Positions 51,501 to 60,876 of a DNA stretch of 64,000 nt are shown piece by piece. Position 1 is the stretch's first letter. Each line of letters opens with the position of its first letter. Origin of the DNA: JAIXWP01 sp965247015 (GTDB lineage Bacteria > Bacteroidota > Bacteroidia > Flavobacteriales_D > Sanyastnellaceae); the NCBI GenBank assembly GCA_965247015.1, contig CBDFGG010000004.1, positions 248,001 to 312,000 on the forward strand. The letters are read 5' to 3'. The position numbers and the translations under genes were made by a program. Below the pieces are notes generated by a model that saw only the letters and a list, made by a program, of their open reading frames with translations, searched no databases and was not told the origin of the DNA.

Positions 51501-52059
51501 AGCGATTACAGTACACCCCTATCCAATTGCTAATTTTTCATGGTCACCCGACAACCCTACTTTAATTCAAAACGAAGTGAAGTTTGAAAATACTAGTATT
51601 GATGCTGTAAGCTATGATTGGACATTTGGAGATGGTGAAACCTCGAATCTAGAAAACCCTATTCATGAATATAACTCGGAGGAGGCTGGGTTCTATGAAG
51701 TATGCCTGGAAACGGCATCTTCATACGGATGCTTGGATACTTTGTGCAAGACGCTTTACGTTGAAAATGACTATGTATTTTTTGCACCAAATTCCTTCAC
51801 ACCAAATAATGATGGGTTGAATGATATATTCAAACCTATACTAAATGGATTTGAAGAATCAACCTACGAGCTGATTATTATGGACCGTTGGGGCACTTTA
51901 ATATTTCAAACAAATGATGTCAATCAAGGCTGGATGGGTGATGTCAGAGGAGGAGAAAATTACGCCATGGATGGTGTATATACTTGGCAAGTAAAAGTCA
52001 AAGTCGATCTCATTGCTGACTACCAAGTCTATTCGGGACACGTATTGGTGATTCGATAG
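48592..52059 (+). CDS. Giant surface protein: eight Ig-like modules, PKD and type B T9SS sorting domain
   Basis: 1155 residues. Signal peptide about 1-21 (ending AHSQ). After a first domain come eight tandem modules of about 79 residues (about 99-731); each begins with a cysteine after a GxD or NAG turn, has a GGxW or GxW core (GGIWRRPNGT, GGTWLDASGN, NGTWYGPSNT, GGVWKNAANQ) and a late G-x-Y-x-Y strand. Ig-like and PKD domains follow, the PKD with YDWTFGDGETSNLENP. The end is a type B sorting domain: APNSFTPNNDGLNDIFKP, LIIMDRWGTLIFQT, YAMDGVYTWQVKV, GHVLVIR. It is the first of three giant cargo genes and sits behind the palindrome-bearing promoter. Expected at the cell surface; ligand unknown. 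Confidence 0.92.
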   Translation: MRIIFLIISAMLVLVGQIAHSQVTVVPASSSCNCNGSFTYTPYPGTPTIFQVQDFSSAVILNAGDPNGTLTMNNLCGSIFLVTATSPSGSTQAFIQVNALGAGIGTANTANICSTSGSVNLTTFLGAFSAGGIWRRPNGTTFNGVYNPLVENGGIYSYSQNIAGCIVTTGVLVNEIQNANAGLQTTILICDTYNPFFMTDFLNGNPDYGGTWLDASGNTVSGFFDPSTTPSSTYVYMIDNVPGCNPVFNTLVIDVNVTPDAGGDVSLVVCDNAASFNLFDQLAGTPDNNGTWYGPSNTPTDNIFDPSSDPLGVYRYVVNALVPCQTQEAEVNIAYTPNDPSGEPSALTVCANGPSFDMTAALSGSPTFGGVWKNAANQVVSNVYNPTTSAPGVYNYLFPNVGCSQTGAQLTVQEELPPNAGNDVTTELCQSNAPLNLYSLVSGGSGNGNFYDLNQNIFSNPADISFSQLITLTYEVTGTFCPIDIANFTIGVVSPPNTPQDIFLEYCTIDNPVDLNSNYPNIAFPEWTDGSGNIVSSTFDPEIDISQTLTITSLSNNACPDIQAQAEITVNTPLFADQNYSVNVCITDTPFELDPFLSNGETGLGQWWNQTGSSVSTPVSISVPGQYNFDYISNDNGACPDNVVTLELNVSDSINAGLDSSIEICGDDDLFDLNSLLSETIDQSGQWYFASNALATSIIDPALLNSGIYVYQLPANIGCPLDESEHTVAIRTPIVAEAGNASAICSGESPIAIGSSSLPGVNYSWFPATNISNANTSNPTVNIENTTSQPISQEYFVTIDDGVCDDVDSITVVVNPLPVVQLPNEIELCLGDEITLSASGNYDFNWAPSQLFSNSTLPTQTISPINDATIFLQATNVYNCVTSTTAELIVHPLPELFYEWEFQESCSPFELELNPYLDLENFESGQWYLSNQLISENDSLSYSIFEAGTYDLIFVAQSEEGCESSWEFAQAITVHPYPIANFSWSPDNPTLIQNEVKFENTSIDAVSYDWTFGDGETSNLENPIHEYNSEEAGFYEVCLETASSYGCLDTLCKTLYVENDYVFFAPNSFTPNNDGLNDIFKPILNGFEESTYELIIMDRWGTLIFQTNDVNQGWMGDVRGGENYAMDGVYTWQVKVKVDLIADYQVYSGHVLVIR
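48889..50784 (+). repeat. Eight tandem Ig-like coding modules
   Basis: Eight divergent in-frame copies of about 237 nt encode about 79 residues each. A related single module lies in the protein at 55478-58921 (about 57634-57870). Confidence 0.8.
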
Positions 52060-52181
52060 GATTTTATCATTCTTGGATTCTAAAAATCTTGTAAAAAATT
52101 ACGATTGCAACCATTAATAGGGTACGGTAGTCCCTGTTTTAGGAGTAATTTGCGCGTGTTTTAAAAAAACCTGATGGAGGA

Positions 52182-55100
52182 ATGAAGAATTTTTTAATTG
52201 TTGTTGTTTTTATCTGTTCTTATTTTACTAATCAAGCTCAGCAGGACTGTGATGTTCCAGGTAATTACTGCATGGATAACATCACCATTCAAACGTGCAG
52301 TGGAGTTCTATTAGATGCAGGTGGAGGGAATGCCTATCCCGATCAGACCTACACCATGACTATTTGTCCAGACACTCCCGGAGATGTAATCCAACTAGAT
52401 TTTACTGCTTTTTCCCTTCAAACCTCACCCAACGCATCAAGTAGTGATTACCTATCCATTTTTGATGGAGATAATGTCAATGCTGCTAGCCTCGGTGATA
52501 ATACAGGAAATTCTTTGCAAGGACTTCAAGTGACTGGAACAGTCAATAATGTTACTGGTTGCCTTACACTAGTATTTACAGATAATGGAACTCCAAACGC
52601 TAATTTCCCGGGGTTTCAGGCTAATATTCAATGTACCACTCCTTGTGCAAATCCAACAGCAGGCTTTTCAGTAACAGCTCCTTCACCAGCTCCGATGGGA
52701 GGAAATATTTCCACTTGTGTTGGAATTCCTGTTACACTTAACGGTAGCGCTTCTTTCCCTGAGCCGGGATTCACAATTTCAGAATATGTCTGGAATTTTG
52801 ACAATGGAACAATCGATAATACCAGTGGTGCTGAAGTTACTTACACCTTTGACGAACCAGGAGAGTACTTGGTATCCTTGACTGTTCTAGATAATAACGG
52901 ATGCGCTAGTTTAAATATAAATCCAGTTCAAGTATTGGTAAGTACTCTTCCCGATTTTAGTTCAATAGCACAAATTGGAACACAATATTGCTTTGGTCAA
53001 AATATCATTTTAAATTCAGGTAATATTCAATATCCTACATGGAGTTCTTTGCCCCCACAAGTGGTAGCTGGCACAACAGAACTGGCGGATGGTGCGGGCT
53101 TTAGTTACAGCAGCCCTATTACTTTTGACTTTTTTGACACCGACGCTGTATTAGAAAACTGTGAAGATTTTCTTGAGCTTTTTGTAAATATTGAACACAG
53201 TTTTTTGGGTGACTTAAGCTTTACAGTGAGCTGTCCGAATGGAACCATTGTGGATCTTCAAACTTATCCAAATGATGGCGGCGGTGATTATCTAGGAGAG
53301 CCCATTGACGATGGGACGGCCGCTGTAGGTGTTGGCTATGATTATGGATGGAGTTCTACAAGCACATTAGGTTTTATTGATGAGACAACGCTTCTTCCTA
53401 ATGGAGCAGTACCTCCTGGTATTTATCAGCCAGAAGGTGATTTATGTGCATTGGTTGGTTGTCCTTTAAACGGCACATGGACATTTACAGCAACAGATAA
53501 TATTCCAATCGATAACGGATATATTTTTTCATGGGGAATCAACTTTAATCCTGCGCTATATCCAGGTGTAACGACATTCACTCCAACCGCTGGAGGTGGC
53601 TCTGACAGCTCTTATTGGACGGGCACTAATTTCGAGTTTCTTGATCCAAATGCTGATGTCATCGAATTGACATTAACCGAACCCGGAACCTATGAGTACA
53701 CCTATGAAGTGACAAATAACTTTGGTTGTATCAGCGACACAACAATTAGCATCACCATTGATGAACCCGTTCAGATTACAGCTGGACCAGACTTCACATA
53801 TGCATGCGTGCCTGTAGCGATGCAAGGCGGCTATTTGAATGAACCGACACCAGCTTGTGGAGCTGACGCAGGCTCCTACTCTTTTTGTTACGGCGACAAT
53901 GAAAATTATTCCCAAACATTTTGTCCAGATTCTCCTGGAGATGGGGTCTCTATGATGGAACTTACTTTTATTCAAGGATCATTAGAAGTAGGCTTTGATT
54001 ACATCACTTTTTATGATGGCCAGACAACAGCGTCACCAATCTTAGCTGGACCGATGGATGGGGATATATCTGGAATGACATTCACCGCGACCAATTTAAG
54101 TGGATGCATCACCATGCAAATTACAGCTGACATAAGTAACTCCTGTGAATCAGGCGGTCAAGATGAGTTACAATTTGAGGTTGGTTGTGCCGACCCAAAC
54201 AACTTTACTTGGGAGTGGACACCGTCCGATTTTCTTTCATCTAGTAGCAGTCCTGCACCAACATTGGACGGGATTGATCAAACAACATTATATGTTCTGA
54301 CAGGCTACCCTACTGGATTCCCAGAGTGCGCGGTAAGTGATGATGTATTGGTCACTGTGAACTCGACACTCGACATGACGTTACCAAATAACTATTTGGG
54401 ATGTTCAGGTGCTACCATTCACATCAACCCTCCGACGATCATTGGAGGTGCAGAGCCTTTTATTTATTCATGGGTAGGTAGTGACGGAAGCACCCATAAT
54501 ACTGCTGAGTTTGATGTCGTGGTTGGAGATACGCCAGTTGAATATTGCCTCACTTTAAGTGATGGATGCGGACTTGAAGTTGAAGATTGCATTACAGTCA
54601 ATCGTCACCCCATCATTCCTGCAACATTTGATGTTCCAATCACCAATGGATGTGAGCCTTTAAACATAAGCATGCAATCAGATTACACTGCATTTCAAAA
54701 TGTGGCAGCGATGGAATGGGAATTTGGAGACGGGAACAGCACAGTGATAATGGGGTCAACAAACCATCAATATCAGGTAGAAGGCGAATACTACCCAATC
54801 TTGACAATCACCGATGTTTTTGGTTGCGCATATACAGACACAGCAAATTCACCAATACTCGTATTCCCAAAACCGTTGGCAAGCTTCAACGTGTTTGAAG
54901 AAGAAATTTTGTTACCAAACACTACTTTCCAATTGTTCAATACTTCGATTGATGCTAATATTTTCGAATACCGTTTCCAAGAATTTGGGACGAGTACTAG
55001 CCCCGACACTTCATTTACTTTTCCTGCCGAAACAGCTGCAACTTATCTTGTAGAATTGATTGCTTCCAATCAATTTGGCTGTATAGACAGCACAACGCGC

Positions 55101-55409
55101 CAAGTAACCGTTCGTAATGACATTGACATTTATATACCAAACACCTTCACCCCTGATGGTGACGGCATCAATGATGTCTGGAAAATTGAGGGGAAAGGAT
55201 TTGTTAATTTAAATTACAAAATCGTCATATTCAATCGATGGGGCGAGCCTGTATTCACATCAACAGACCCGAATGAGGCCTGGTTGGGAGAGCACCAAAA
55301 TGGAGAGTATTTTAACCAAGACTCCATTTATCTCTATTACCTGGAGATTCAAGACGAAGAATACGATGTAAAATACACCTATGACGGCCACATTCTTTTG
55401 TTAAGATAA
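52182..55409 (+). CDS. Giant surface protein: CUB, PKD, P-domain, CUB, PKD and type B T9SS sorting domain
   Basis: 1075 residues, signal peptide about 1-19 (ending NQAQ). CUB-like domain about 35-155 (YTMTICPDTPGDVIQLDF, SIFDGDN, GCLTLVFTDNG), PKD about 165-255 (EYVWNFDNGTIDN), a proprotein-convertase-type P-domain about 309-454 (FVNIEHSFLGDLSFTVSCP, WTFTATDNIPIDNGYIFSWG), a second CUB about 555-668, PKD about 840-905 (MEWEFGDGNST) and a type B CTD from about 980 (IPNTFTPDGDGINDVWKI, VIFNRWGEPVFTS, GHILLLR). There is no protease domain beside the P-domain. It is paralogous over its whole length to the next gene, 68 bp downstream. A GGAGG-like sequence lies just before the ATG. Confidence 0.92.
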   Translation: MKNFLIVVVFICSYFTNQAQQDCDVPGNYCMDNITIQTCSGVLLDAGGGNAYPDQTYTMTICPDTPGDVIQLDFTAFSLQTSPNASSSDYLSIFDGDNVNAASLGDNTGNSLQGLQVTGTVNNVTGCLTLVFTDNGTPNANFPGFQANIQCTTPCANPTAGFSVTAPSPAPMGGNISTCVGIPVTLNGSASFPEPGFTISEYVWNFDNGTIDNTSGAEVTYTFDEPGEYLVSLTVLDNNGCASLNINPVQVLVSTLPDFSSIAQIGTQYCFGQNIILNSGNIQYPTWSSLPPQVVAGTTELADGAGFSYSSPITFDFFDTDAVLENCEDFLELFVNIEHSFLGDLSFTVSCPNGTIVDLQTYPNDGGGDYLGEPIDDGTAAVGVGYDYGWSSTSTLGFIDETTLLPNGAVPPGIYQPEGDLCALVGCPLNGTWTFTATDNIPIDNGYIFSWGINFNPALYPGVTTFTPTAGGGSDSSYWTGTNFEFLDPNADVIELTLTEPGTYEYTYEVTNNFGCISDTTISITIDEPVQITAGPDFTYACVPVAMQGGYLNEPTPACGADAGSYSFCYGDNENYSQTFCPDSPGDGVSMMELTFIQGSLEVGFDYITFYDGQTTASPILAGPMDGDISGMTFTATNLSGCITMQITADISNSCESGGQDELQFEVGCADPNNFTWEWTPSDFLSSSSSPAPTLDGIDQTTLYVLTGYPTGFPECAVSDDVLVTVNSTLDMTLPNNYLGCSGATIHINPPTIIGGAEPFIYSWVGSDGSTHNTAEFDVVVGDTPVEYCLTLSDGCGLEVEDCITVNRHPIIPATFDVPITNGCEPLNISMQSDYTAFQNVAAMEWEFGDGNSTVIMGSTNHQYQVEGEYYPILTITDVFGCAYTDTANSPILVFPKPLASFNVFEEEILLPNTTFQLFNTSIDANIFEYRFQEFGTSTSPDTSFTFPAETAATYLVELIASNQFGCIDSTTRQVTVRNDIDIYIPNTFTPDGDGINDVWKIEGKGFVNLNYKIVIFNRWGEPVFTSTDPNEAWLGEHQNGEYFNQDSIYLYYLEIQDEEYDVKYTYDGHILLLR

Positions 55410-55446
55410 TCCAAAGAAAGCAACCGTTTCATTCTAATTGGAGTCC

Positions 55447-55454
55447 TATCTTTG
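55447..55454 (+). promoter_or_regulatory. -7 box of the second CUB/P-domain cargo gene
   Basis: TATCTTTG, exact TAnnTTTG match, 23 bp before ATG 55478; a TTTC at 55427-55430 could be the -33 element (spacing 16). Confidence 0.5.
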
Positions 55455-55477
55455 TCTAGGTTAACTCGCTATTAGAA

Positions 55478-58400
55478 ATGAAGAAAATTCTACTTTTATT
55501 ATCAGTTGTATTCATCTCCTTTAGCTTATTTGGTCAACAGATCACAATGAGCAATGGAACGTTTAGCTCTTGTAACGGAATCTTTACAGATGACGGAGTT
55601 GGAGCTGCATACACTGCTACAAATTACACCATCACCATTTGTCCTGACACTCCTGGTGATGTTATTCAATTAGATTTCTCAGCCTTCGCGCTTCAAACAT
55701 CTCCAGGAAATGGTAACAGCGATAGCTTTACCATTTATGATGGTGATGGTACCAATGCTGCTTCATTAGGTAGTTACGGTGGCAGTGATCTTCAAGGCTA
55801 TCAAGTAACAGGTACCGTAAACAACCCGACAGGATGTTTGACTATTGTTTTCCAAGACAACGGTCCTGATAATGCAACCTCACCAGGTTGGGAGGCTGCA
55901 GTTTCTTGTACTACCCCTTGTGCAAATCCTACAGCGAGTTCTGCAATTACTAATCCTGTTCCTGATGGACCGATTCAAACAGTTAGTGTTTGTATCGGAG
56001 ACCCTGTATCATTTAGCTCTGCTGGATCATTTGCTGAACCAGGATTTTCTATAGCAAGTTATAATTGGAATTTTGATGATGGTACTGTTCAAGAAGGTAC
56101 CACGGCTAACGCAACGCATAGTTTTGATGAAGCTGGAGAGTATGTAGTAACTCTTGCTGTTATTGACAACAATGGCTGCTCTAGTTTAAATATCAATCCT
56201 CTTCAAGTACTCGTATCTACAATTCCATTATTCCCTACGCTAGCTGATGAAGCAACTTGTTTGGGTGAAGATGTAACTTTAGTTGGTGCGGCTACAAGCA
56301 CTCAATGGTCGTCTCTTCCTCCTCAAGTGGTAGCTGGCACAACTTATCTTGCCGATGGAGCTGGTTTTACCTATTCTTCATCTATCAATTTTGACATTTT
56401 TGAACCCGATGCAGTTCTCGAGTCATGTAATGACCTGTTAGGAATTACCGTAAATATGGAGCACAGTTATATGGGCGACCTTGGTATTTCGATCACTTGC
56501 CCAAATGGTACTATTGTGAATCTCGTTGAATGGGGTGTAAATGGCGGTGGTGGAACCTTCTTAGGAGAAGCAATCGACAATGACCCTGCTTCAGATCCAG
56601 GAATTGGATACACCTATGTTTGGGACCCAGACGCAACCAATGGCACATGGGGAGAAAATGCTGGTGGTTTCGGTGGTGGTTCACTAGAAGCAGGCAGCTA
56701 TGAGGCTCAAGGCAATCTATGTGATCTAGTTGGCTGCCCACTTAATGGCGCATGGACTTTCAGTGTTACTGACAACCTCGCTGCAGATAATGGATACATC
56801 TTCTTTTGGGGGATTGACTTGAATCCTGCGTTATTCCCAGGCATTACAACATTCCAACCCTCTATCGGCCTTGATGCGGATAGCAGCTACTGGTCTGGTC
56901 CAAATATTACTTACATGTCTCAAGATGCCGACACCATCGTGTTCTCTGCTCCTGGACCTGGAAGCTATGATTTTGTTTATACTGTTGAAAATAGCTTCGG
57001 CTGTCAATTCGATACCACTATCACTGTTACAATAGACCAAGCTCCTTTCGTAAGCGCTGGTCCTGATTTGACATATTCTTGCGATGTTGTTCAACTTCTT
57101 GGAGGTTTCCAAGGATTGCCTACACCAACTTGTGGAGCTGATGCAGGCACTTACACATACTGCTATGATGATGGTGAATTCACAACTTGGACATATTGTT
57201 CTGATTCCCCTGGAGATGGGACAGCCATGGTTATAATATTCCAGCAAGGATCAACCGAGACATTCTGGGATGATCTCACCTTTTATGATGGTCCTAATAC
57301 CGCTTCACCAATAATAGCTGCGGGAATTGAAGGAGATTTGACAGGACAATCATGGCAAGCGAACAGCGGTTGTATAACAATGGTGCTGAGCAGCGATGGA
57401 TCAAATTCCTGCAGTTCTGGAGCTCAAACCTCTTGGATATATGATGTTTCTTGTACCACAGGCGGACCTAACTTCACCTGGGAATGGTCACCAGTAGAGC
57501 CTTTGGATAATCCAAATGCTATGCAACCAAACGTGGTGAACCTTTCTCAAACTACTGAATTCACTTTGACAGGATATCCTGTTGGACATCCTGATTGCTT
57601 CAGTACAGACCAAGCGACAGTTTCACTTGACCCACTTTCAAATCCAGGTACCGATACAGAACTTGACTTCTGTGTGAACGGCGCCCCAATCAACATGTTT
57701 GATGAAATGAACGGTAACCCAGTAACCGGAGGTTATTGGACAAATGCCGCAGGTGCAGTTGTTACAGAAATTTTCACTCCTGGAGTTGACAACGCAGGTG
57801 ACTACCAGTACAACATCGATAATGGACAGTGTATTGTTTTCGCTACGCTCACCTTGAATGAATCTACTGTTCCAACGTTTGATATTCCAAATGACACATC
57901 AATTTGTTGGGCGGGAACATTGAACCTCGATCTTTATGATATTGAAGATGGTGTTCAACCATATCAATATAATTGGACTTTTAATGGGACTACCATCTCA
58001 ACAATTGCAAGTACAAGCTATGATCCTACCGAAAGCGGCAGCGTTTGTCTTGAAGTAACTGACCAGTGCGGTGTGAGCGTTACCAATTGTTTTGAAGCTA
58101 CCGTTCTTCCTAACGTTGACGTTCAATTTAGCGCTGATACCACGCGTGCTTGCTGGCCACAAGGCTATGAATTCACCATTGATACGGACCCTACAACATA
58201 TGTAAACGCATCATGGAGTCTAGGAGATGGAACAACTATGCTCGACACTCCAAACTTTGACTACCAGTATCAAAACCCTGGTGTATATGATGTATCGCTT
58301 ATTTTGACCAACTCACTTGGCTGTGCCTATACATTAAACAAGGATAATTATATCTTTAGCTATCAAGCTCCAGAAGCTCAATTCTATGGCCAACCACAGC

Positions 58401-58921
58401 CAACAGATGTTCAGAACACTACTATTCAAATGTTTGATTTAAGCATTGGTGAAATTGCAGTTTATGATTGGCAGTTTAACTATACTGATCCACTAGGATA
58501 TTCTAATGAGCAAAATCCAGTATTCGAATTCCCGTCTGATCAAGGTGGAGAGTATCCTGTATTATTGACTGTTGTAGATAACAACGGTTGTACTGATACA
58601 TACATTCACATTATCACCATCAATGACATTTTCCAATATTATATTCCTACTGCTTTCACACCAAACGGTGATGGAATCAACGATGTTTGGAAACTTTACG
58701 GAGCGGATATCGATGAAACTCGTTTCAAACTCCAAGTATTTAATCGTTGGGGAGAAGTTGTTTTCGAAACCACAGATCCGAACGATGCTTGGGTTGGCGG
58801 AAACGGATTAACAGGAGAATACTTTATCCCAGATGGAGTCTATCTCTGGAGAGCACGTGTAGTATCAAAATCTACAGGCGAGAGAAAAGATATTGAAGGA
58901 AACTTAACCTTGATGAGATAA
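55478..58921 (+). CDS. Giant surface protein: CUB, PKD, P-domain, CUB, Ig-like insert, PKD and type B T9SS sorting domain
   Basis: 1147 residues, signal peptide about 1-19 (ending LFGQ). Same order as the preceding gene: CUB about 20-141, PKD about 148-247, P-domain about 303-452 (VNMEHSYMGDLGISITCP), CUB about 551-661, then an extra module of about 77 residues (about 721-797: CVNGAPINMFDEMNGNPVTGG) that the paralog lacks and that matches the repeat unit of the 48592 protein. Ig-like and PKD domains follow (about 800-1045), and the type B CTD (about 1048-1147: IPTAFTPNGDGINDVWKL, VFNRWGEVVFET, GNLTLMR). It has its own -7 box and ends at a bidirectional terminator. Probably exported by T9SS; ligand unknown. 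Confidence 0.92.
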   Translation: MKKILLLLSVVFISFSLFGQQITMSNGTFSSCNGIFTDDGVGAAYTATNYTITICPDTPGDVIQLDFSAFALQTSPGNGNSDSFTIYDGDGTNAASLGSYGGSDLQGYQVTGTVNNPTGCLTIVFQDNGPDNATSPGWEAAVSCTTPCANPTASSAITNPVPDGPIQTVSVCIGDPVSFSSAGSFAEPGFSIASYNWNFDDGTVQEGTTANATHSFDEAGEYVVTLAVIDNNGCSSLNINPLQVLVSTIPLFPTLADEATCLGEDVTLVGAATSTQWSSLPPQVVAGTTYLADGAGFTYSSSINFDIFEPDAVLESCNDLLGITVNMEHSYMGDLGISITCPNGTIVNLVEWGVNGGGGTFLGEAIDNDPASDPGIGYTYVWDPDATNGTWGENAGGFGGGSLEAGSYEAQGNLCDLVGCPLNGAWTFSVTDNLAADNGYIFFWGIDLNPALFPGITTFQPSIGLDADSSYWSGPNITYMSQDADTIVFSAPGPGSYDFVYTVENSFGCQFDTTITVTIDQAPFVSAGPDLTYSCDVVQLLGGFQGLPTPTCGADAGTYTYCYDDGEFTTWTYCSDSPGDGTAMVIIFQQGSTETFWDDLTFYDGPNTASPIIAAGIEGDLTGQSWQANSGCITMVLSSDGSNSCSSGAQTSWIYDVSCTTGGPNFTWEWSPVEPLDNPNAMQPNVVNLSQTTEFTLTGYPVGHPDCFSTDQATVSLDPLSNPGTDTELDFCVNGAPINMFDEMNGNPVTGGYWTNAAGAVVTEIFTPGVDNAGDYQYNIDNGQCIVFATLTLNESTVPTFDIPNDTSICWAGTLNLDLYDIEDGVQPYQYNWTFNGTTISTIASTSYDPTESGSVCLEVTDQCGVSVTNCFEATVLPNVDVQFSADTTRACWPQGYEFTIDTDPTTYVNASWSLGDGTTMLDTPNFDYQYQNPGVYDVSLILTNSLGCAYTLNKDNYIFSYQAPEAQFYGQPQPTDVQNTTIQMFDLSIGEIAVYDWQFNYTDPLGYSNEQNPVFEFPSDQGGEYPVLLTVVDNNGCTDTYIHIITINDIFQYYIPTAFTPNGDGINDVWKLYGADIDETRFKLQVFNRWGEVVFETTDPNDAWVGGNGLTGEYFIPDGVYLWRARVVSKSTGERKDIEGNLTLMR
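57634..57870 (+). repeat. Inserted Ig-like module related to the array at 48889-50784
   Basis: In-frame insert of about 77 codons, absent from the paralog at 52182-55409 at the equivalent place. The core GGYWTNAAGAVV parallels GGVWKNAANQVV of the array. Confidence 0.75.
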
Positions 58922-58938
58922 CCGTCATCATATCAAAT

Positions 58939-58972
58939 AAAAAAGGGCTGTCTTTCAAAGACAGCCCTTTTT
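58939..58972. terminator. Bidirectional terminator between the cargo gene and the M1 peptidase gene
   Basis: AAAAGGGCTGTCTTT / AAAGACAGCCCTTTTT around a very short centre; serves both convergent genes. Confidence 0.92.
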
Positions 58973-58992
58973 CTTTGCTTTGAATTCTATTA

Positions 58993-60870
58993 TTAATAAA
59001 GCATTTTATCTATTGTTTCAATCGTAACCGAATGATAATTCGGTCTGGCCTTGATGTAAATCTTTGCTGCTAAATCTTTCTGACTTGTCTCAACAAGTGC
59101 CTGATAAAGCGGAGCTACAAATTTTCTTCTTCCTACTTCAATAAGAAATGCCTCTAATTCATCATAAGCTGCAGTATAATTCTTACGAATAGCCAATTCC
59201 AACCAAGCAAATAACACTTCGTTATTCTTGGTAGAGGTAATATTGAAAGCCTTATCCAAAACATTCATTTGAGCAGCACTTACATCTTTTATCGAAGTGA
59301 TGAAGTACACCTTCTCTTGATAAGACCAATCATTCCATTTGATAGCTCCTACGGTAATCTTCAAACCTGCAAAATCCGCTGCAACAGATTTAATTTTTTC
59401 CATCTTATCGCTTTGCACGACAGGAATGTTTGCAGGGATTCCAGGTGCATAGACCCATTCGTTGATATTAACCTTCTCTTCGATTTTCTCTGCGGCTAAA
59501 TTGGTTTTCAAATAAGACAAAAACTTCTCTGTATCCATTACTTGGAACGCATGCTCTGTAAAATATTTTTTCAAGAAAATATCCCATTTCTCTCTTCCAA
59601 TGGTTTCCTCACATAAGCGCAAAAAGAAATAACCTTTGTTATAAGCGATATCTGTCATTGCATCATCGGGATTGCGATTTTCCAATGATAACTTTAACCA
59701 CGTATCTTTTTCATTTACCGCAGAAATTTCCGAAATCGTTGCGTCAAGTTCTTGTCGGCTCAGTTGAGCCAGCATTTCAGAGTATTCTCTTCCGAAAACT
59801 TCTTCCATGATTCGCTCTTCGAAATACACTGTGAATCCTTCATTAATCCAAAAGTCATCCCATGTGCTATTGGTTACAAGGTTACCGCTCCAGCTGTGCG
59901 CTAGTTCGTGAGCTATTAATGAAACCAATGATTTATCTCCAGCGATAATTGTAGGCGTTGCGAAGGTCAACTTCGGATTTTCCATACCTCCAAAAGGAAA
60001 TGCCGGAGGCAGAACTAGCACGTCATAGCGCCCCCAGACGTAAGGGCCATAAAGCTTTTCAGCAGCTACCAACATCTTTTGCATGTCTTCAAACTCATAC
60101 GCGGCAGCATCAATCAATGAAGGAATAGCATAAACCCCTGTTCGATCACCAAGTGATCTAAACGCTACATCACCTACCGCAAGAGCCATTAGATAGCTAG
60201 GTATGGGCTGATCCATTTTAAATGAATAAACTCCTGTATCATTCTTTTTCGTTGGATTCTCCGCCGACATCAAAGCCATCAAATTCTTCGGCACCGTTAC
60301 TTGTGCATCATAAGTAATTCGAAGCCCTGGGCTATCCTGACATGGCAACCAAGTTCTTCCTAAAATTGCTTGAGATTGTGTGAATAAGAAAGGTGAATCA
60401 CCATCTACCCAAAGGAGCGCTTCTGCACCTTGTGGTGTGCGGTATGAAATTGAAACTTGTTTCGATGTAGGTGTGATCTCAACGGTCAATGGTGCTCCAA
60501 TGAATTCCTTTTCCGTCCCAACAGTAAACTTTGCAGGTTGTCCATCCACTTTTACACCATCAATCTGAAGCCCTTTCATATCGAAAATAACTTCATTCTT
60601 ATCGGTGATGTGCTCTAAGTCATACGTTGCAGTAGCAGTAATAACTTTCGAAGAAAAGTCCACGGATGCCACCCAATTCAAATGCTTTACGCGCACTTCA
60701 TTTGGCTGCGAATAAGAATGTGGGTCACGTGCTAACTTGGCATTTGCTATCATCATTTTTGTTCGTTCAGATCGTTCTTGAGGATTTCCTGAGTTACTAT
60801 CCCCGCAAGCGTTGAGCGTAAAAACCACCGCTCCTGCAAGGATCCATTTAGGGTACTTTCTATTTATCAT
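58993..60870 (-). CDS. M1-family aminopeptidase, lipoprotein
   Basis: 625 residues. A signal ends in a lipobox (TLNACGDS), so it is probably anchored in the envelope. The M1 catalytic core is GGMENPKLTF (the GxMEN substrate motif) and HELAHSWSGNLVTNSTWDDFWINEGF, with the HExxH-18-E zinc site. The beta saddle domain precedes it and a helical C-terminal domain follows, the leukotriene-A4-hydrolase-like layout of about 600-650 residues. It should trim amino-terminal residues from peptides in the periplasm or at the surface. It lies 6 bp downstream of hepT, in the same direction. Confidence 0.94.
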   Translation of the reverse strand: MINRKYPKWILAGAVVFTLNACGDSNSGNPQERSERTKMMIANAKLARDPHSYSQPNEVRVKHLNWVASVDFSSKVITATATYDLEHITDKNEVIFDMKGLQIDGVKVDGQPAKFTVGTEKEFIGAPLTVEITPTSKQVSISYRTPQGAEALLWVDGDSPFLFTQSQAILGRTWLPCQDSPGLRITYDAQVTVPKNLMALMSAENPTKKNDTGVYSFKMDQPIPSYLMALAVGDVAFRSLGDRTGVYAIPSLIDAAAYEFEDMQKMLVAAEKLYGPYVWGRYDVLVLPPAFPFGGMENPKLTFATPTIIAGDKSLVSLIAHELAHSWSGNLVTNSTWDDFWINEGFTVYFEERIMEEVFGREYSEMLAQLSRQELDATISEISAVNEKDTWLKLSLENRNPDDAMTDIAYNKGYFFLRLCEETIGREKWDIFLKKYFTEHAFQVMDTEKFLSYLKTNLAAEKIEEKVNINEWVYAPGIPANIPVVQSDKMEKIKSVAADFAGLKITVGAIKWNDWSYQEKVYFITSIKDVSAAQMNVLDKAFNITSTKNNEVLFAWLELAIRKNYTAAYDELEAFLIEVGRRKFVAPLYQALVETSQKDLAAKIYIKARPNYHSVTIETIDKMLY

Positions 60871-60876
60871 TTATCG

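Noticed and set aside
56831..57247. 138-codon minus-strand frame inside the second CUB/P-domain gene
   Set aside because: Shadow; similar frames appear at the equivalent place of the paralog because the genes are duplicated.
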